The notes beneath the pieces were generated by a model. The model made no database searches. It was not told the DNA's origin and saw only the letters and a program-made list of their open reading frames with translations. DNA of 64,000 nt, taken from Eledone cirrhosa (taxonomy: Eukaryota; Mollusca; Cephalopoda; Octopoda; Eledonidae). Positions within the stretch are counted from its first letter, which is position 1, and every line of letters begins with the position of its first letter. The stretch lies in NCBI GenBank assembly GCA_964016885.1, contig OZ024743.1, forward strand, positions 18,640,872 to 18,704,871, given 5' to 3'. The position numbers and the translations under genes were made by a program. Shown here in pieces: positions 48,601 to 62,800 of the stretch.

Positions 48601-51250
48601 GTAGAGGCAGTGATTTTCTCAATGGCTTGGAATCCAGTCCACGCATCGCTATTTCCATTCCACTGAATTATTTTTTTAATAAGTTTCCAGTGTCCTCGCT
48701 ATGCCTGGAGACCTATACGGAAAAATACTTTCCTGATGACGGAATGATTTTCTTTGTTTCTTCGGAAAATATATTTACTCCATTCCAGAAACTAATTAGT
48801 TGGAAGTGATTTTTTAGGAAGTAAGTTAATTTTATAATTTTCTTATTTTACGTCTCTCATATTATTGTTCTGCAACCCCATGCATTGAACCACATTGTTA
48901 ATAAGACAAAACCTATATATTTGCTAGCATTGATATGCATCTGTGTGTATATAAATGTTACTAGATATAAATTCCTTATAATTATCTCCAATTCATTTGT
49001 CGAGCAAAATTTGGCCATGACTGCTAATATGGTAGTAAGTTGGCCGCTGTCTTAATAACCACTCGCTTTCCACTGATTGACCTCGATGTCACGTGATTGA
49101 TTCTTTTTCTGAATTTGCCGCGGACGTAGAGGCAGTGATTATCTCAATGGCTTGGAATCCAGTCCAGGCATCGCTATTTCCATTCCACTGAATTATTTTT
49201 TTAATAAGTTTCCAGTGTCCTCGCTATGCCTTGAGACCTATACGGAAAAAGACTTTCCTGATGACGGAATGATTTTCGATATGTTTCTTCGGAAAATATA
49301 TTTACTCCATTCCAGAAACTAATTAGTTGGAAGTGATTTTTTAGTAAGTAAGTTAATTTTATAATTTTCTTATTTTACGTCTCTCATATTATTGTTCTGC
49401 AACCCCATGCATTGAACCACGTTGTTAATAAGACAAAACCTATGTATTTGCTAGCATTGATATGCATCTGTGTGTATATAAATGTTACTAGATATAAATT
49501 CCTTATAATTATCTCCAATTCATTTGTCGAGCAATATATGGCCATGACTGCTACTATGGTAGTAAGCTGGCCGCTGTCTTAATAACCACTCGCTTTCCAC
49601 TGATTGAACTCGATATCACGTGATTGATTCTTTTTGAATTTGCCGCGGACGTAGAGACAGTGATTTTCTCAATGGCTTGGAATCCAGTCCACGCATCGCT
49701 ATTTCCATTCCACTGAATTATTTTTTTAATAAGTTTCCAGTGTCCTCGCTATGCCTGGAGACCTATACGGAAAAAGACTTTCCTGAAGACGGAATGATTT
49801 TCGATATGTTTCTTCGGAAAATATATTTACTCCATTCCAGAAACTAATTAGTTGGAAGTGATTTTTTAGGAAGTAAGTTAATTTTATAATTTTCTTATTT
49901 TACGACTCTCATATTATTGTTCTGCAACCCCATGCATTGAACCACATTGTTAATAAGACAAAACCTATATATTTGCTAGCATTGATATGCATCTGTGTGT
50001 ATATAAATGATACTAGATATACATTCCTTATAATTATCTCCAATTCATTTGTCGAGCAATATTTGGCCATGACTCCTACTGTGGTAGTAAGCTGGCCGCT
50101 GTCTTAATAACCACTTGCTTTCCACTGATTGACCTCGTTGTCACGTGATTGATTGTTTTTGAATTTGCCGCGGATGTAGAGGCAGTGATTTTCTCAATGG
50201 CTTGGAATCCAGTCCACGCATCGCTATTTCCATTCCACTGAATAATTTTTTTAATAAGTTTCCAGTGTCCTCGCTATGCCTGGATACCTATACGTAAAAA
50301 GTCTTTCCTGATGACGGAATTATTTTCGATATGTTTCTTCGGAAAATATATTTACTCCATTCCAGAAACTAATTAGTTGGAAGTGATATTTTAGTAAGTA
50401 AGTTAATTTTATAATTTTCTTATCTTACGTCTCTCATATTATTGTTCTGCAAATCCATGCATTGAACCACATAGTTAATAAGACGAAACCTATGTATTTG
50501 CTAGCATTGATATGCATCTGTGTGTATATAAATGTTACTAGATATAAATTCCTTATAATTATCTCCAATTCATTTGTCGAGCAATATTTGGCCATGACTG
50601 CTACTATGGTAGTAAGCTGGCCGCTGTCTTAATAACCACTCGCTTTCCACTGATTCACCTCGATGTCATGTGATTGATTCTTTTTGAATTTGCTCCGGAC
50701 GTAGAAGCAGTGATTTTCTCAATGGCTTGGAATCCAGTCCACGCATCGCTATTTCCATTCAACTGAATTATTTTTTAATAAGTTTCCAGTGTCCTCGCTA
50801 TGCCTGGAGACCTATACGGAAAAATACTTTCCTGATGACGGAATGATTTTCTTTGTTTCTTCGGAAAATATATTTACTCCATTCCAGAAACTAATTAGTT
50901 GGAAGTGATTTTTTAGGAAATAAGTTAATTTTATAATTTTCTTATTTTACGTCTCTCATATTATTGTTCTGCAACCCCATGCATTGAACCACATTGTTAA
51001 TAAGACAAAACCTATATATTTGCTAGCATTGATATGCATCTGTGTGTATATAAATGTTACTAGATATAAATTCCTTATAATTATCTCCAATTCATTTGTC
51101 GAGCAATATTTGGCCATGACTGCTACTATGGTAGTAAGCTGGCCGCTGTCTTAATAACCACTCGCTTTCCACTGATTGACCTCGATGTCACATGATTGAT
51201 TCTTTTTGAATTTGCCGCGGACGTAGAGACAGTGATTTTCTCAATGGCTT
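45666..51250 (+). repeat. Macro-duplication, proximal part (copy of ~15.25-21.35 kb)
   Basis: The monomer at 45666 matches that at 15250 (GGCCCTGACT, CCACTAAATT, ATTCAAGAAAC), but the unit equivalent to 15777 is missing. Monomers at 46193, 46718, 47245, 47768, 48295, 48818, 49345, 49870, 50395 and the front of 50917 then match 16302 to 21026 at a constant offset of 29,891. I count roughly seven substitutions over about 4.7 kb. It lacks the private changes at 17354 and 17877 (CAGTCAACGC, CTAAATTT), so those arose after the copies separated or were removed by conversion. Confidence 0.88.
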
Positions 51251-54200
51251 GGAATCCAGTCCACGCATCGCTATTTCCATTCCACTGAATTATTTTTTTA
51301 ATAAGTTTCCAGTGTCCTCGCTATGCCTGGAGACCTATACGGGAAAAATACGTTCCTGATGACGGAATGATTTTCTTTGTTTCTTCGGAAAATATATTTA
51401 CTCCATTCCAGAAACTAATTAGTTGGAAGTGATTTTTTAGGAAGTAAGTTAATTTTATAATTTTCTTATTTTACGTCTCTCATATTATTGTTCTGCAACC
51501 CCATGCATTGAACCACATTGTTAATAAGACAAAACCTATATATTTGCAAGCATTGATATGCATCTGTGTGTAAATAAATGTTACTAGATATAAATTCCTT
51601 ATAATTATCTCCAATTCATTTGTCGAGCAATATTTGGCCATGACTGCTTATATGGTAGTAAGCTGGCCGCTGTCTTAATAACCACTCGCTTTCCACTGAT
51701 TCACCTCGATGTCACGTGATTGATTCTTTTTCTGAATTTGCCGCGGACGTAGAGGCACTGATTTTCTCAATGGCTTGGAATCCAGTCCAGGCATCGCTAT
51801 TTCCATTCCACTGAATTATTTTTTTAATAAGTTTCCAGTGTCCTCGCTATGCCTGGAGACCTATACGGGAAAAGACTTTCCTGATGACGGAAAGATTTTC
51901 TATATGTTTCTTCGGAAAATATATTTACTCCAATCCAGAAACTAATTAGTTGGAAGTGATTTTTCAGTAAGTAAGTTAATTTTATAATTTTCTTATTTTA
52001 CGTCTCTCATATTATTGTTCTGCAACCCCATGCATTGAACCACATTGTTAATAAGTCAAAACCTATATATTTGCTAGCATTGATATGCATGTGTGTGTAT
52101 ATAAATGTTACTAGATATAAATTCCTTATAATTATCTCCAATTCATTTGTCGAGCAATATTTGGCCATGACTGCTACTATGGTAGTAAGCTGGCCGCTGT
52201 CTTAATAACCACTCGCTTTCCACTGATTCACCTCGATGTCACGTGATTGATTCTTTTTGAATTTGCTCCGGACGTAGAGGCAGTGATTTTCTCAATGGCT
52301 TGGAATCCAGTCCAGGCATCGCTATTTCCATTCCACTGAATTATTTTTTTAATAAGTTTCCAGTGTCCTCGCTATGCCTTGAGACCTATACGGAAAAAGA
52401 CTTTCCTGATGACGGAATGATTTTCGATATGTTTCTTCGGAAAATATATTTACTCCATTCCAGAAACTAATTAGTTGGAAGTGATTTTTTAGTAAGTAAG
52501 TTAATTTTATAATTTTCTTATTTTACGTCTCTCATATTATTGTTCTGCAACCCCATGCATTGAACCACGTTGTTAATAAGACAAAACCTATGTATTTGCT
52601 AGCATTGATATGCATCTGTGTGTATATAAATGTTACTAGATATAAATTCCTTATAATTATCTCCAATTCATTTGTCGAGCAATATATGGCCATGACTGCT
52701 ACTATGGTAGTAAGCTGGCCGCTGTCTTAATAACCACTCGCTTTCCACTGATTGAACTCGATATCACGTGATTGATTCTTTTTGAATTTGCCGCGGACGT
52801 AGAGACAGTGATTTTCTCAATGGCTTGGAATCCAGTCCACGCATCGCTATTTCCATTCCACTGAATTATTTTTTTAATAAGTTTCCAGTGTCCTCGCTAT
52901 GCCTGGAGACCTATACGGAAAAAGACTTTCCTGAAGACGGAATGATTTTCGATATGTTTCTTCGGAAAATATATTTACTCCATTCCAGAAACTAATTAGT
53001 TGGAAGTGATTTTTTAGGAAGTAAGTTAATTTTATAATTTTCTTATTTTACGACTCTCATATTATTGTTCTGCAACCCCATGCATTGAACCACATTGTTA
53101 ATAAGACAAAACCTATATATTTGCTAGCATTGATATGCATCTGTGTGTATATAAATGATACTAGATATACATTCCTTATAATTATCTCCAATTCATTTGT
53201 CGAGCAATATTTGGCCATGACTCCTACTGTGGTAGTAAGCTGGCCGCTGTCTTAATAACCACTTGCTTTCCACTGATTGACCTCGTTGTCACGTGATTGA
53301 TTGTTTTTGAATTTGCCGCGGATGTAGAGGCAGTGATTTTCTCAATGGCTTGGAATCCAGTCCACGCATCGCTATTTCCATTCCACTGAATAATTTTTTT
53401 AATAAGTTTCCAGTGTCCTCGCTATGCCTGGATACCTATACGTAAAAAGTCTTTCCTGATGACGGAATTATTTTCGATATGTTTCTTCGGAAAATATATT
53501 TACTCCATTCCAGAAACTAATTAGTTGGAAGTGATATTTTAGTAAGTAAGTTAATTTTATAATTTTCTTATCTTACGTCTCTCATATTATTGTTCTGCAA
53601 ATCCATGCATTGAACCACATAGTTAATAAGACGAAACCTATGTATTTGCTAGCATTGATATGCATCTGTGTGTATATAAATGTTACTAGATATAAATTCC
53701 TTATAATTATCTCCAATTCATTTGTCGAGCAATATTTGGCCATGACTGCTACTATGGTAGTAAGCTGGCCGCTGTCTTAATAACCACTCGCTTTCCACTG
53801 ATTCACCTCGATGTCATGTGATTGATTCTTTTTGAATTTGCTCCGGACGTAGAGGCAGTGATTTTCTCAATGGCTTGGAATCCAGTCCACGCATCGCTAT
53901 TTCCATTCAACTGAATTATTTTTTAATAAGTTTCCAGTGTCCTCGCTATGCCTGGAGACCTATACGGAAAAATACTTTCCTGATGACGGAATGATTTTCT
54001 TTGTTTCTTCGGAAAATATATTTACTCCATTCCAGAAACTAATTAGTTGGAAGTGATTTTTTAGGAAATAAGTTAATTTTATAATTTTCTTATTTTACGT
54101 CTCTCATATTATTGTTCTGCAACCCCATGCATTGAACCACATTGTTAATAAGACAAAACCTATATATTTGCTAGCATTGATATGCATCTGTGTGTATATA

Positions 54201-54340
54201 AATGTTACTAGATATAAATTCCTTATAATTATCTCCAATTCATTTGTCGAGCAATATTTGGCCATGACTGCTACTATGGTAGTAAGCTGGCCGCTGTCTT
54301 AATAACCACTCGCTTTCCACTGATTGACCTCGATGTCACA
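49165..54340 (+). repeat. 3,148-bp hexamer duplication with junction in monomer 51968
   Basis: Monomers at 49345, 49870, 50395 (522 bp) and the front of 50917 recur at 52493, 53018, 53543 and 54065, offset 3,148, with the same marks (CAATATATGG; GACTCCTACTGTGG; AAATCCATGC). The monomer at 51968 is chimeric: the front (AATAAGTCAAAACC, GCTCCGG) is like 55641, and the back (GTCCAGGCATCG, GCCTTGAG) is like 48818. The switch lies between about 52289 and 52314. Confidence 0.88.
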
Positions 54341-55960
54341 TGATTGATTCTTTTTGAATTTGCCGCGGACGTAGAGACAGTGATTTTCTCAATGGCTTGG
54401 AATCCAGTCCACGCATCGCTATTTCCATTCCACTGAATTATTTTTTTAATAAGTTTCCAGTGTCCTCGCTATGCCTGGAGACCTATACGGGAAAAGACTT
54501 TCCTGATGACGGAAAGATTTTCTATATGTTTCTTCGTAAAATATATTTACTCCAATCCAGAAACTAATTAGTTGGAAGTGATTTTTCAGTAAGTAAGTTA
54601 ATTTTATAATTTTCTTATTTTACGTCTCTCATATTATTGTTCTGCAACCCCATGCATTGAACCACATTGTTAATAAGACAAAACCTATATATTTGCTAGC
54701 ATTGATATGCATGTGTGTGTATATAAATGTTACTAGATATAAATTCCTTATAATTATCTCCAATTCATTTGTCGAGCAATATTTGGCCATGACTGCTACT
54801 ATGGTAGTAAGCTGGCCGCTGTCTTAATAACCACTCGCTTTCCACTGATTCACCTCGATGTCACGTGATTGATTCTTTTTGAATTTGCTCCGGACGTAGA
54901 GGCAGTGATTTTCTCAATGGCTTGGAATCCAGTCCACGCATCGCTATTTCCATTCCACTGAATTATTTTTTTAATAAGTTTCCAGTGTCCTCGCTATGCC
55001 TGGAGACCTATACGGGAAAAATACGTTCCTGATGACGGAATGATTTTCTTTGTTTCTTCGGAAAATATATTTACTCCATTCCAGAAACTAATTAGTTGGA
55101 AGTGATTTTTTAGGAAGTAAGTTAATTTTATAATTTTCTTATTTTACGTCTCTCATATTATTGTTCTGCAACCCCATGCATTGAACCACATTGTTAATAA
55201 GACAAAACCTATATATTTGCAAGCATTGATATGCATCTGTGTGTAAATAAATGTTACTAGATATAAATTCCTTATAATTATCTCCAATTCATTTGTCGAG
55301 CAATATTTGGCCATGACTGCTTATATGGTAGTAAGCTGGCCGCTGTCTTAATAACCACTCGCTTTCCACTGATTCACCTCGATGTCACGTGATTGATTCT
55401 TTTTCTGAATTTGCCGCGGACGTAGAGGCACTGATTTTCTCAATGGCTTGGAATCCAGTCCAGGCATCGCTATTTCCATTCCACTGAATTATTTTTTTAA
55501 TAAGTTTCCAGTGTCCTCGCTATGCCTGGAGACCTATACGGGAAAAGACTTTCCTGATGACGGAAAGATTTTCTATATGTTTCTTCGGAAAATATATTTA
55601 CTCCAATCCAGAAACTAATTAGTTGGAAGTGATTTTTCAGTAAGTAAGTTAATTTTATAATTTTCTTATTTTACGTCTCTCATATTATTGTTCTGCAACC
55701 CCATGCATTGAACCACATTGTTAATAAGTCAAAACCTATATATTTGCTAGCATTGATATGCATGTGTGTGTATATAAATGTTACTAGATATAAATTCCTT
55801 ATAATTATCTCCAATTCATTTGTCGAGCAATATTTGGCCATGACTGCTACTATGGTAGTAAGCTGGCCGCTGTCTTAATAACCACTCGCTTTCCACTGAT
55901 TCACCTCGATGTCACGTGATTGATTCTTTTTGAATTTGCTCCGGACGTAGAGGCAGTGAT
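51350..55960 (+). repeat. 3,673-bp heptamer-offset duplication overlapping the hexamer
   Basis: The back of the monomer at 50917 and the back of that at 54590 share the rare GGGAAAAATACGTTCC with CTTTGTTTC, giving both a 524-bp length. The monomers that follow, at 51441 and 55114, are the same type (TTTGCAAGCATTG, TGTAAATAAATG, CTTATATGG, GGCACTGATTTTC), and the fronts of 51968 and 55641 share AATAAGTCAAAACC. The offset is 3,673. The different offset from the surrounding hexamer pairs points to at least two overlapping events. Confidence 0.82.
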
Positions 55961-58900
55961 TTTCTCAATGGCTTGGAATCCAGTCCACGCATCGCTATTT
56001 CCATTCCACTGAATTATTTTTTTAATAAGTTTCCAGTGTCCTCGCTATGCCTGGAGACCTATACGGAAAAATACTTTCCTGATGACGGAATGATTTTCTT
56101 TGTTTCTTCGGAAAATATATTTACTCCATTCCAGAAACTAATTAGTTGGAAGTGATTTTTTAGGAAGTAAGTTAATTTTATAATTTTCTTATTTTACGTC
56201 TCTCATATTATTGTTCTGCAACCCCATGCATTGAACCACATTGTTAATAAGACAAAACCTATATATTTGCTAGCATTGATATGCATCTGTGTGTAAATAA
56301 ATGTTACTAGATATAAATTCCTTATAATTATCTCCAATTCATTTGTCGAGCAATATTTGGCCATGACTGCTAATATGGTAGTAAGCTGGCCGCTGTCTTA
56401 ATAACCACTCGCTTTCCACTGATTCACCTCGATGTCACGTGATTGATTCTTTTTCTGAATTTGCCGCGGACGTAGAGGCACTGATTTTCTCAATGGCTTG
56501 GAATCCAGTCCAGGCATCGCTATTTCCATTCCACTGAATTATTTTTTTAATAAGTTTCCAGTGTCCTCGCTATGCCTTGAGACCTATACGGAAAAAGACT
56601 TTCCTGATGACGGAATGATTTTCGATATGTTTCTTCGGAAAATATATTTACTCCATTCCAGAAACTAATTAGTTGGAAGTGATTTTTTAGTAAGTAAGTT
56701 AATTTTATAATTTTCTTATTTTACGTCTCTCATATTATTGTTCTGCAACCCCATGCATTGAACCACGTTGTTAATAAGACAAAACCTATGTATTTGCTAG
56801 CATTGATATGCATCTGTGTGTATATAAATGTTACTAGATATAAATTCCTTATAATTATCTCCAATTCATTTGTCGAGCTATATTTGGCCATGACTGCTAC
56901 TATGGTAGTAAGCTGGCCGCTGTCTTAATAACCACTTGCTTTCCACTGATTGAACTCGATATCACGTGATTGATTCTTTTTGAATTTGCCGCGGACGTAG
57001 AGGCAGTGATTTACACAATGGCTTGGAATCCAGTCCACGCATAGCTATTTCCATTCCACTGAATTATTTTTGTAATATGTTTCCAGTGTCCTCGCTATGC
57101 CTGGAGACCTATACGGAAAAAGACTTTCCTGATGACGGAATGATTTTCTTTATCTTTCTTCGGAAAATATATTTACTCCATTCCAGAAACTAATTAGTTG
57201 GAAGTGATTTTTTAGGAAGTAATTTAATTTCATAATTTTCTTATTTTACGACTCTCATATTATTGTTCTGCAACCCCATGCATTGAACCACATTGTTAAT
57301 AAGACAAAACATATATATTTGCTAGCATTGATATGCATCTGTGTGTATATAAATGTTACTAGATATAAATTCCTTATAATTATCTCCAATTCATTTGTCG
57401 AGCAATATTTGGCCATGACTGCTACTATGGTAGTAAGCTGGCCGCTGTCTTAATAACTACTCGCTTTCCACTTATTGACCTCGATGTCACGTGATTGATT
57501 GTTTTTGAATTTGCCGCGGATGTAGAGGCAGTGATTTTCTCAATGGCTTGGAATCCAGTCCACGCATCGCTATTTCCATTCCACTGAATTATTTTTTTAA
57601 TAAGTTTCCAGTGTCCTCGCTATGCCTGGATACCTATACGTAAAAAGTCTTTCCTGATGACGGAATTATTTTCGATATGTTTCTTCTGAAAATATATTTA
57701 CTCCATTCCAGAAACTAATTAGTTGGAACTGATTTTTTAGTAAGTAAGTTAATTTTATAATTTTCTTATCTTACGTCTCTCATATTATTGTTCTGCAACC
57801 CCATGCATTGAACCACATAGTTAATAAGACGAAACCTATGTATTTGTTAGCATTGATATGCATCTGTTTGTATATAAATGTTACTAGATAAAAATTCCTT
57901 ACAATTATCTCCAATTCATTTGTCGAGCAATATTTGGCCATGACTGCTACTATGGTAGTAAGCTGGCCGCTGTCTTAATAACCACTCGCTTTCCACTGAT
58001 TCACCTCGATGTCACGTGATTGATTCTTTTTGAATTTGCTCCGGACGTAGAGGCAGTGATTTTCTCAATGGCTTGGAATCCAGTCCACGCATCGCTATTT
58101 CCATTCAACTGAATTATTTTTTGAATAAGTTTCCAGTGTCCTCGCTATGCCTGGAGACCTATACGGGAAAAGACTTTCCTGATGATGGAAAGATTTTCTA
58201 TATGTTTCTTCGGAAAATATATTTACTCCATTCCAGAAACTAATTAGTTGGAAGTGATTTTTCAGTAAGTAAGTTAATTTTATAATTTTCTTATTTTACG
58301 TCTCTCATATTATTGTTCTGCAACCCCATGCATTGAACCACATTGTTAATAAGACAAAACCTATATATTTGCTAGCATTGATATGCATCAGTGTGTAAAT
58401 AAATGTTACTAGATATAAATTCCTTATAATTATCTCCAATTCATTTCTCGAGCAATATTTGGCCATGACTGCTACTATGGTAGTAAGCTGGCCGCTGTCT
58501 TAATAACCACTCGCTTTCCACTGATTGACCTCGATGTCACGTGATTGATTGTTTTTGAATTTGCCGCAGATGTAGAGGCAGTGATTTTCTCAATGGCTTG
58601 GAATCCAGTCCACGCATCGCTATTTCCATTCCACTGAATTATATTTTTAATAAGTTTCCAGTGTCCTCGCTATGCCTGGATACCTATACGTAAAAAGTCT
58701 TTCCTGATGACGGAATTATTTTCGATATGTTTCTTCTGAAAATATATTTACTCCATTCCAGAAACTAATTAGTTGGAAGTGATTTTTTAGTAAGTAAGTT
58801 AATTTTATAATTTTCTTATCTTACGTCTCTCATATTATTGTTCTGCAACCCCATGCATTGAACCACATAGTTAATAAGACGAAACCTATGTATTTGCTAG

Positions 58901-59838
58901 CATTGATATGCATCTGTGTGTATATAAATGTTACTAGATAAAAATTCCTTATAATTATCTCCAATTCATTTGTCGAGCAATATTTGGCCATGACTGCTAC
59001 TATGGTAGTAAGCTGGCCGCTGTCTTAATAACCACTCGCTTTCCACTGATTCACCTCGATGTCACGTGATTGATTCTTTTTGAATTTGCTCCGGACGTAG
59101 AGGCAGTGATTTTCTCAATGGCTTGGAATCCAGTCCACGCATCGCTATTTCCATTCAACTGAATTATTTTATTAATAGGTTTCCAGTGTCCTTGCTGTGC
59201 CTGGAGACCTATACGGAACAATACTTTCCTGATGACGGAATGATTTTCTTCGTTTCTTCGGAAAATATATTTACTCCATTCCAGAAACTAATTAGTTGGA
59301 AGTGATTTTTTAGGAAGTAAGTTAATTTTATAATTTTCTTATTTTACGTCTCTCATATTATTGTTCTGCAACCCCATGCATTGAACCACATTGTTAATAA
59401 GACAAAACCTATATATTTGCTAGCATTGATATGCATCTGTGTGTATATAAATGTTACTAGATATAAATTCCTTATAATTATCTCCAATTCATTTGTCGAG
59501 CAATATTTGGCCATGACTGCTACTATGGTAGTAAACTGGCCGCTGTCTTAATAACCACTCGCTTTCCACTGATTGACCTCGATATCACGTGATTGATTCT
59601 TTTTGAATCTGCCGCGGATGTAGAGGCAGTGATTTTCTCAATGGCTTGGAATCCAGTCCACGCATCGCTATTTCCATTCCACTGAATTATTTTTTGAATA
59701 AGTTTCCAGTGTCCTCGCTATGCCTTGAGACCTATACGGAAAAAGACTTTCCTGATGACGGAATGATTTTCGATATGTTTCTTCGGAAAATATATTTACT
59801 CCATTCCAGAAACTAATTAGTTGGAAGTGATTTTTTAG
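55641..59838 (+). repeat. Macro-duplication, middle part (copy of ~22-26 kb with one dimer missing)
   Basis: Monomers at 55641 and 56691 match 23128 and 22078 types; 56691 and the front of 57216 match 22078 and 22603 at offset 34,613 (GATTTACACAATGG, GCATAGC, ACGACTCTC). The back of 57216, then 57741, 58266, 58791 and 59314, match 23651 to 25749 at offset 33,565 (AACTACTCGC, CTTATTGACC, GGAACTGATT, CCTTACAATT, GAATCTGCCGCGG). The change of offset inside the monomer at 57216 equals about two monomers present at 22.8-23.9 kb but absent here. Confidence 0.85.
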
Positions 59839-62800
59839 TAAGTAAGTTAATTTTATAATTTTCTTATTTTACGTCTCTCATATTATTGTTCTGCAACCCC
59901 ATGCATTGAACCACATTGTTAATAAGACAAAAACTATATATTTGCTAGCATTGATATGCATGTGTGTGTATATAAATATTACTAGATATAAATTCCTTAT
60001 AATTATCTCCAATTCATTTGTCGAGCAATATTTGGCCATGACTGCTACTATGGTAGTAAGCTGGCCGCTGTCTTAATAACCACTCGCTTTCCACTGATTC
60101 ACCTCGATGTCACGTGATTGATTCTTTTTGAATTTGCCGCGGACGTAGAGGCAGTGATTTTCTCAATGGCTTGGAATCCAGTCCACGCATCGCTATTTCC
60201 ATTCCACTGAATTATTTTTTTAATAAGTTTCCAGTGTCCTCGCTATGCCTGGAGACCTATACGGAAAAATACTTTCCTGATGACGGAATGATTTTCTTTG
60301 TTTCTTCGGAAAATATATTTACTCCATTCCAGAAACTAATTAGTTGGAAGTGATTTTTTAGGAAGTAAGTTAATTTTATAATTTTTTTATTTTACGTCTC
60401 TCATATTATTTTTCTGCAACCCCATGCATTGAACCACATTGTTAATAAGACAAAACCTATATATTTACTAGCATTGATATGCAACTGCGTGTATATAAAT
60501 GTTGCTACATATAAATTCCTTATAATTATCTCCAATTCATTTGTCGAGCAATATTTGGCCATGACTGCTACTATGGTAGTAAGCTGGCCGCCGTCTTAAT
60601 AACCACTCGCTTTCCACTGATTGACCTCCATGTCAGATGATTGATTCTTTTTGAATTTGCCGCGGACGTAGAGGCAGTGATTTTCTCAATGGCTTGGAAT
60701 CCAGTCCACGCATCGCTATTTCCATTCCACTGAATTATTTTTTTAATAAGTTTCCAGTGTCCTCGCTATGCCTTGAGACCTATACGGAAAAAGACTTTCC
60801 TGATGACGGAATGATTTTCGATATCTTCGAAAAATATATTTACTCCATTCCAGAAACTAATTAGTTGGAAGTGATTTTTTAGTAAGTAAGTTAATTTTAT
60901 AATTTTCTTATTTTACGTCTCTCATATTATTGTTCTGCAACCCCATGCATTGAACCACATTGTTAATAAGACAAAAACTATATATTTGCTAGCATTGATA
61001 TGCATGTGTGTGTATATAAATATTACTAGATATAAATTCCTTATAATTATCTCCAATTCATTTGTCGAGCAATATTTGGCCATGACTGCTACTATGGTAG
61101 TAAGCTGGCCGCTGTCTTAATAACCACTCGCTTTCCACTGATTCACCTCGATGTCACGTGATTGATTCTTTTTGAATTTGCCGCGGACGTAGAGGCAGTG
61201 ATTTTCTCAATGGCTTGGAATCCAGTCCACGCATCGCTATTTCCATTCCACTGAATTATTTTTTTAATAAGTTTCCAGTGTCCTCGCTATGCCTGGAGAC
61301 CTATACGGAAAAATACTTTCCTGATGACGGAATGATTTTCTTTGTTTCTTCGGAAAATATATTTACTCCATTCCAGAAACTAATTAGTTGGAAGTGATTT
61401 TTTAGGAAGTAAGTTAATTTTATAATTTTCTTATTTTACGTCTCTCATATTATTTTTCTGCAACCCCATGCATTGAACCACATTGTTAATAAGACAAAAC
61501 CTATATATTTGCTAGCATTGATATGCATCAGTGTGTAAATAAATGTTACTAGATATAAATTCCTTATAATTATCTCCAATTCATTTGTCGAGCAATATTT
61601 GGCCATGACTGCTACTATGGTAGTAAACTGGCCGCTGTCTTAATAACCACTCGCTTTCCACTGATTGACCTCGATATCACGTGATTGATTCTTTTTGAAT
61701 TTGCCGCGGACGTAGAGGCAGTGATTTTCTCAATGGCTTGGAATCCAGTCCACGCATCGCTATTTCCATTCCACTGAATTATTTTTTGAATAAGTTTCCA
61801 GTGTCCTCGCTATGCCTTGAGACCTATACGGAAAAAGACTTTCCTGATGACGGAATGATTTTCGATATGTTTCTTCGGAAAATATATTTACTCCATTCCA
61901 GAAACTAATTAGTTGGAAGTGATTTTTTAGTAAATAAGTTAATTTTATAATTTTCTTATTTTACGTTTCTCATACTATTGTTCTGCAACCCCATGCATTG
62001 AACCTCATTGTTAATAAGACAAAAACTATATATTTGCTAGCATTGATATGCAACTGTGTGTATATAAATGTTGCTAGATATAAATTCCTTATAATTATCT
62101 CCAATTCATTTGTCGAGCAATATTTGGCCATGACTGCTACTATGGTAGTAAGCTGGCCGCCGTCTTAATAACCACTCGCTTTCCACTGATTGACCTCCAT
62201 GTCACATGATTGATTCTTTTTGAATTTGCCGCGGACGTAGAGGCAGTGATTTTCTCAATGGCTTGGAATCCAGTCCACGCATCGCTATTCCCATTCCACT
62301 GAATTATTTTTTTAATAAGTTTCCAGTGTCCTCGCTATGCCTGGAGACCTATACGGGAAAAGACTTTCCTGATGACGGAAAGATTATATATATATTTCTT
62401 CGGAAAATATATTTACTCCATTCCAGAAACTAATTAGTTGGAAGTGATTTTTTAGTAAGTAAGTTAATTTTATAATTTTCTTATTTTACGTCTCTCATAT
62501 TATTGTTCTGCAACCCCATGCATTGAACCACATTGTTAATAAGACACAAACTATATATTTGCTAGCATTGATATGCATCTGTGTGTATATAAATGTTACT
62601 AGATATAAATTCCTTATAATTATCTCCAATTCATTTGTCGAGCAATATTTAGCCATGACTGCTACTATGGTAGTAAGCTGGCCGCTGTCTTAATAACCAC
62701 TCGCTTTCCACTGATTCACCTCGATGTCACGTGATTGATTCTTTTTGAATTTGCTCCGGACGTAGAGGCAGTGATTTTCTCAATGGCTTGGAATCCAGTC

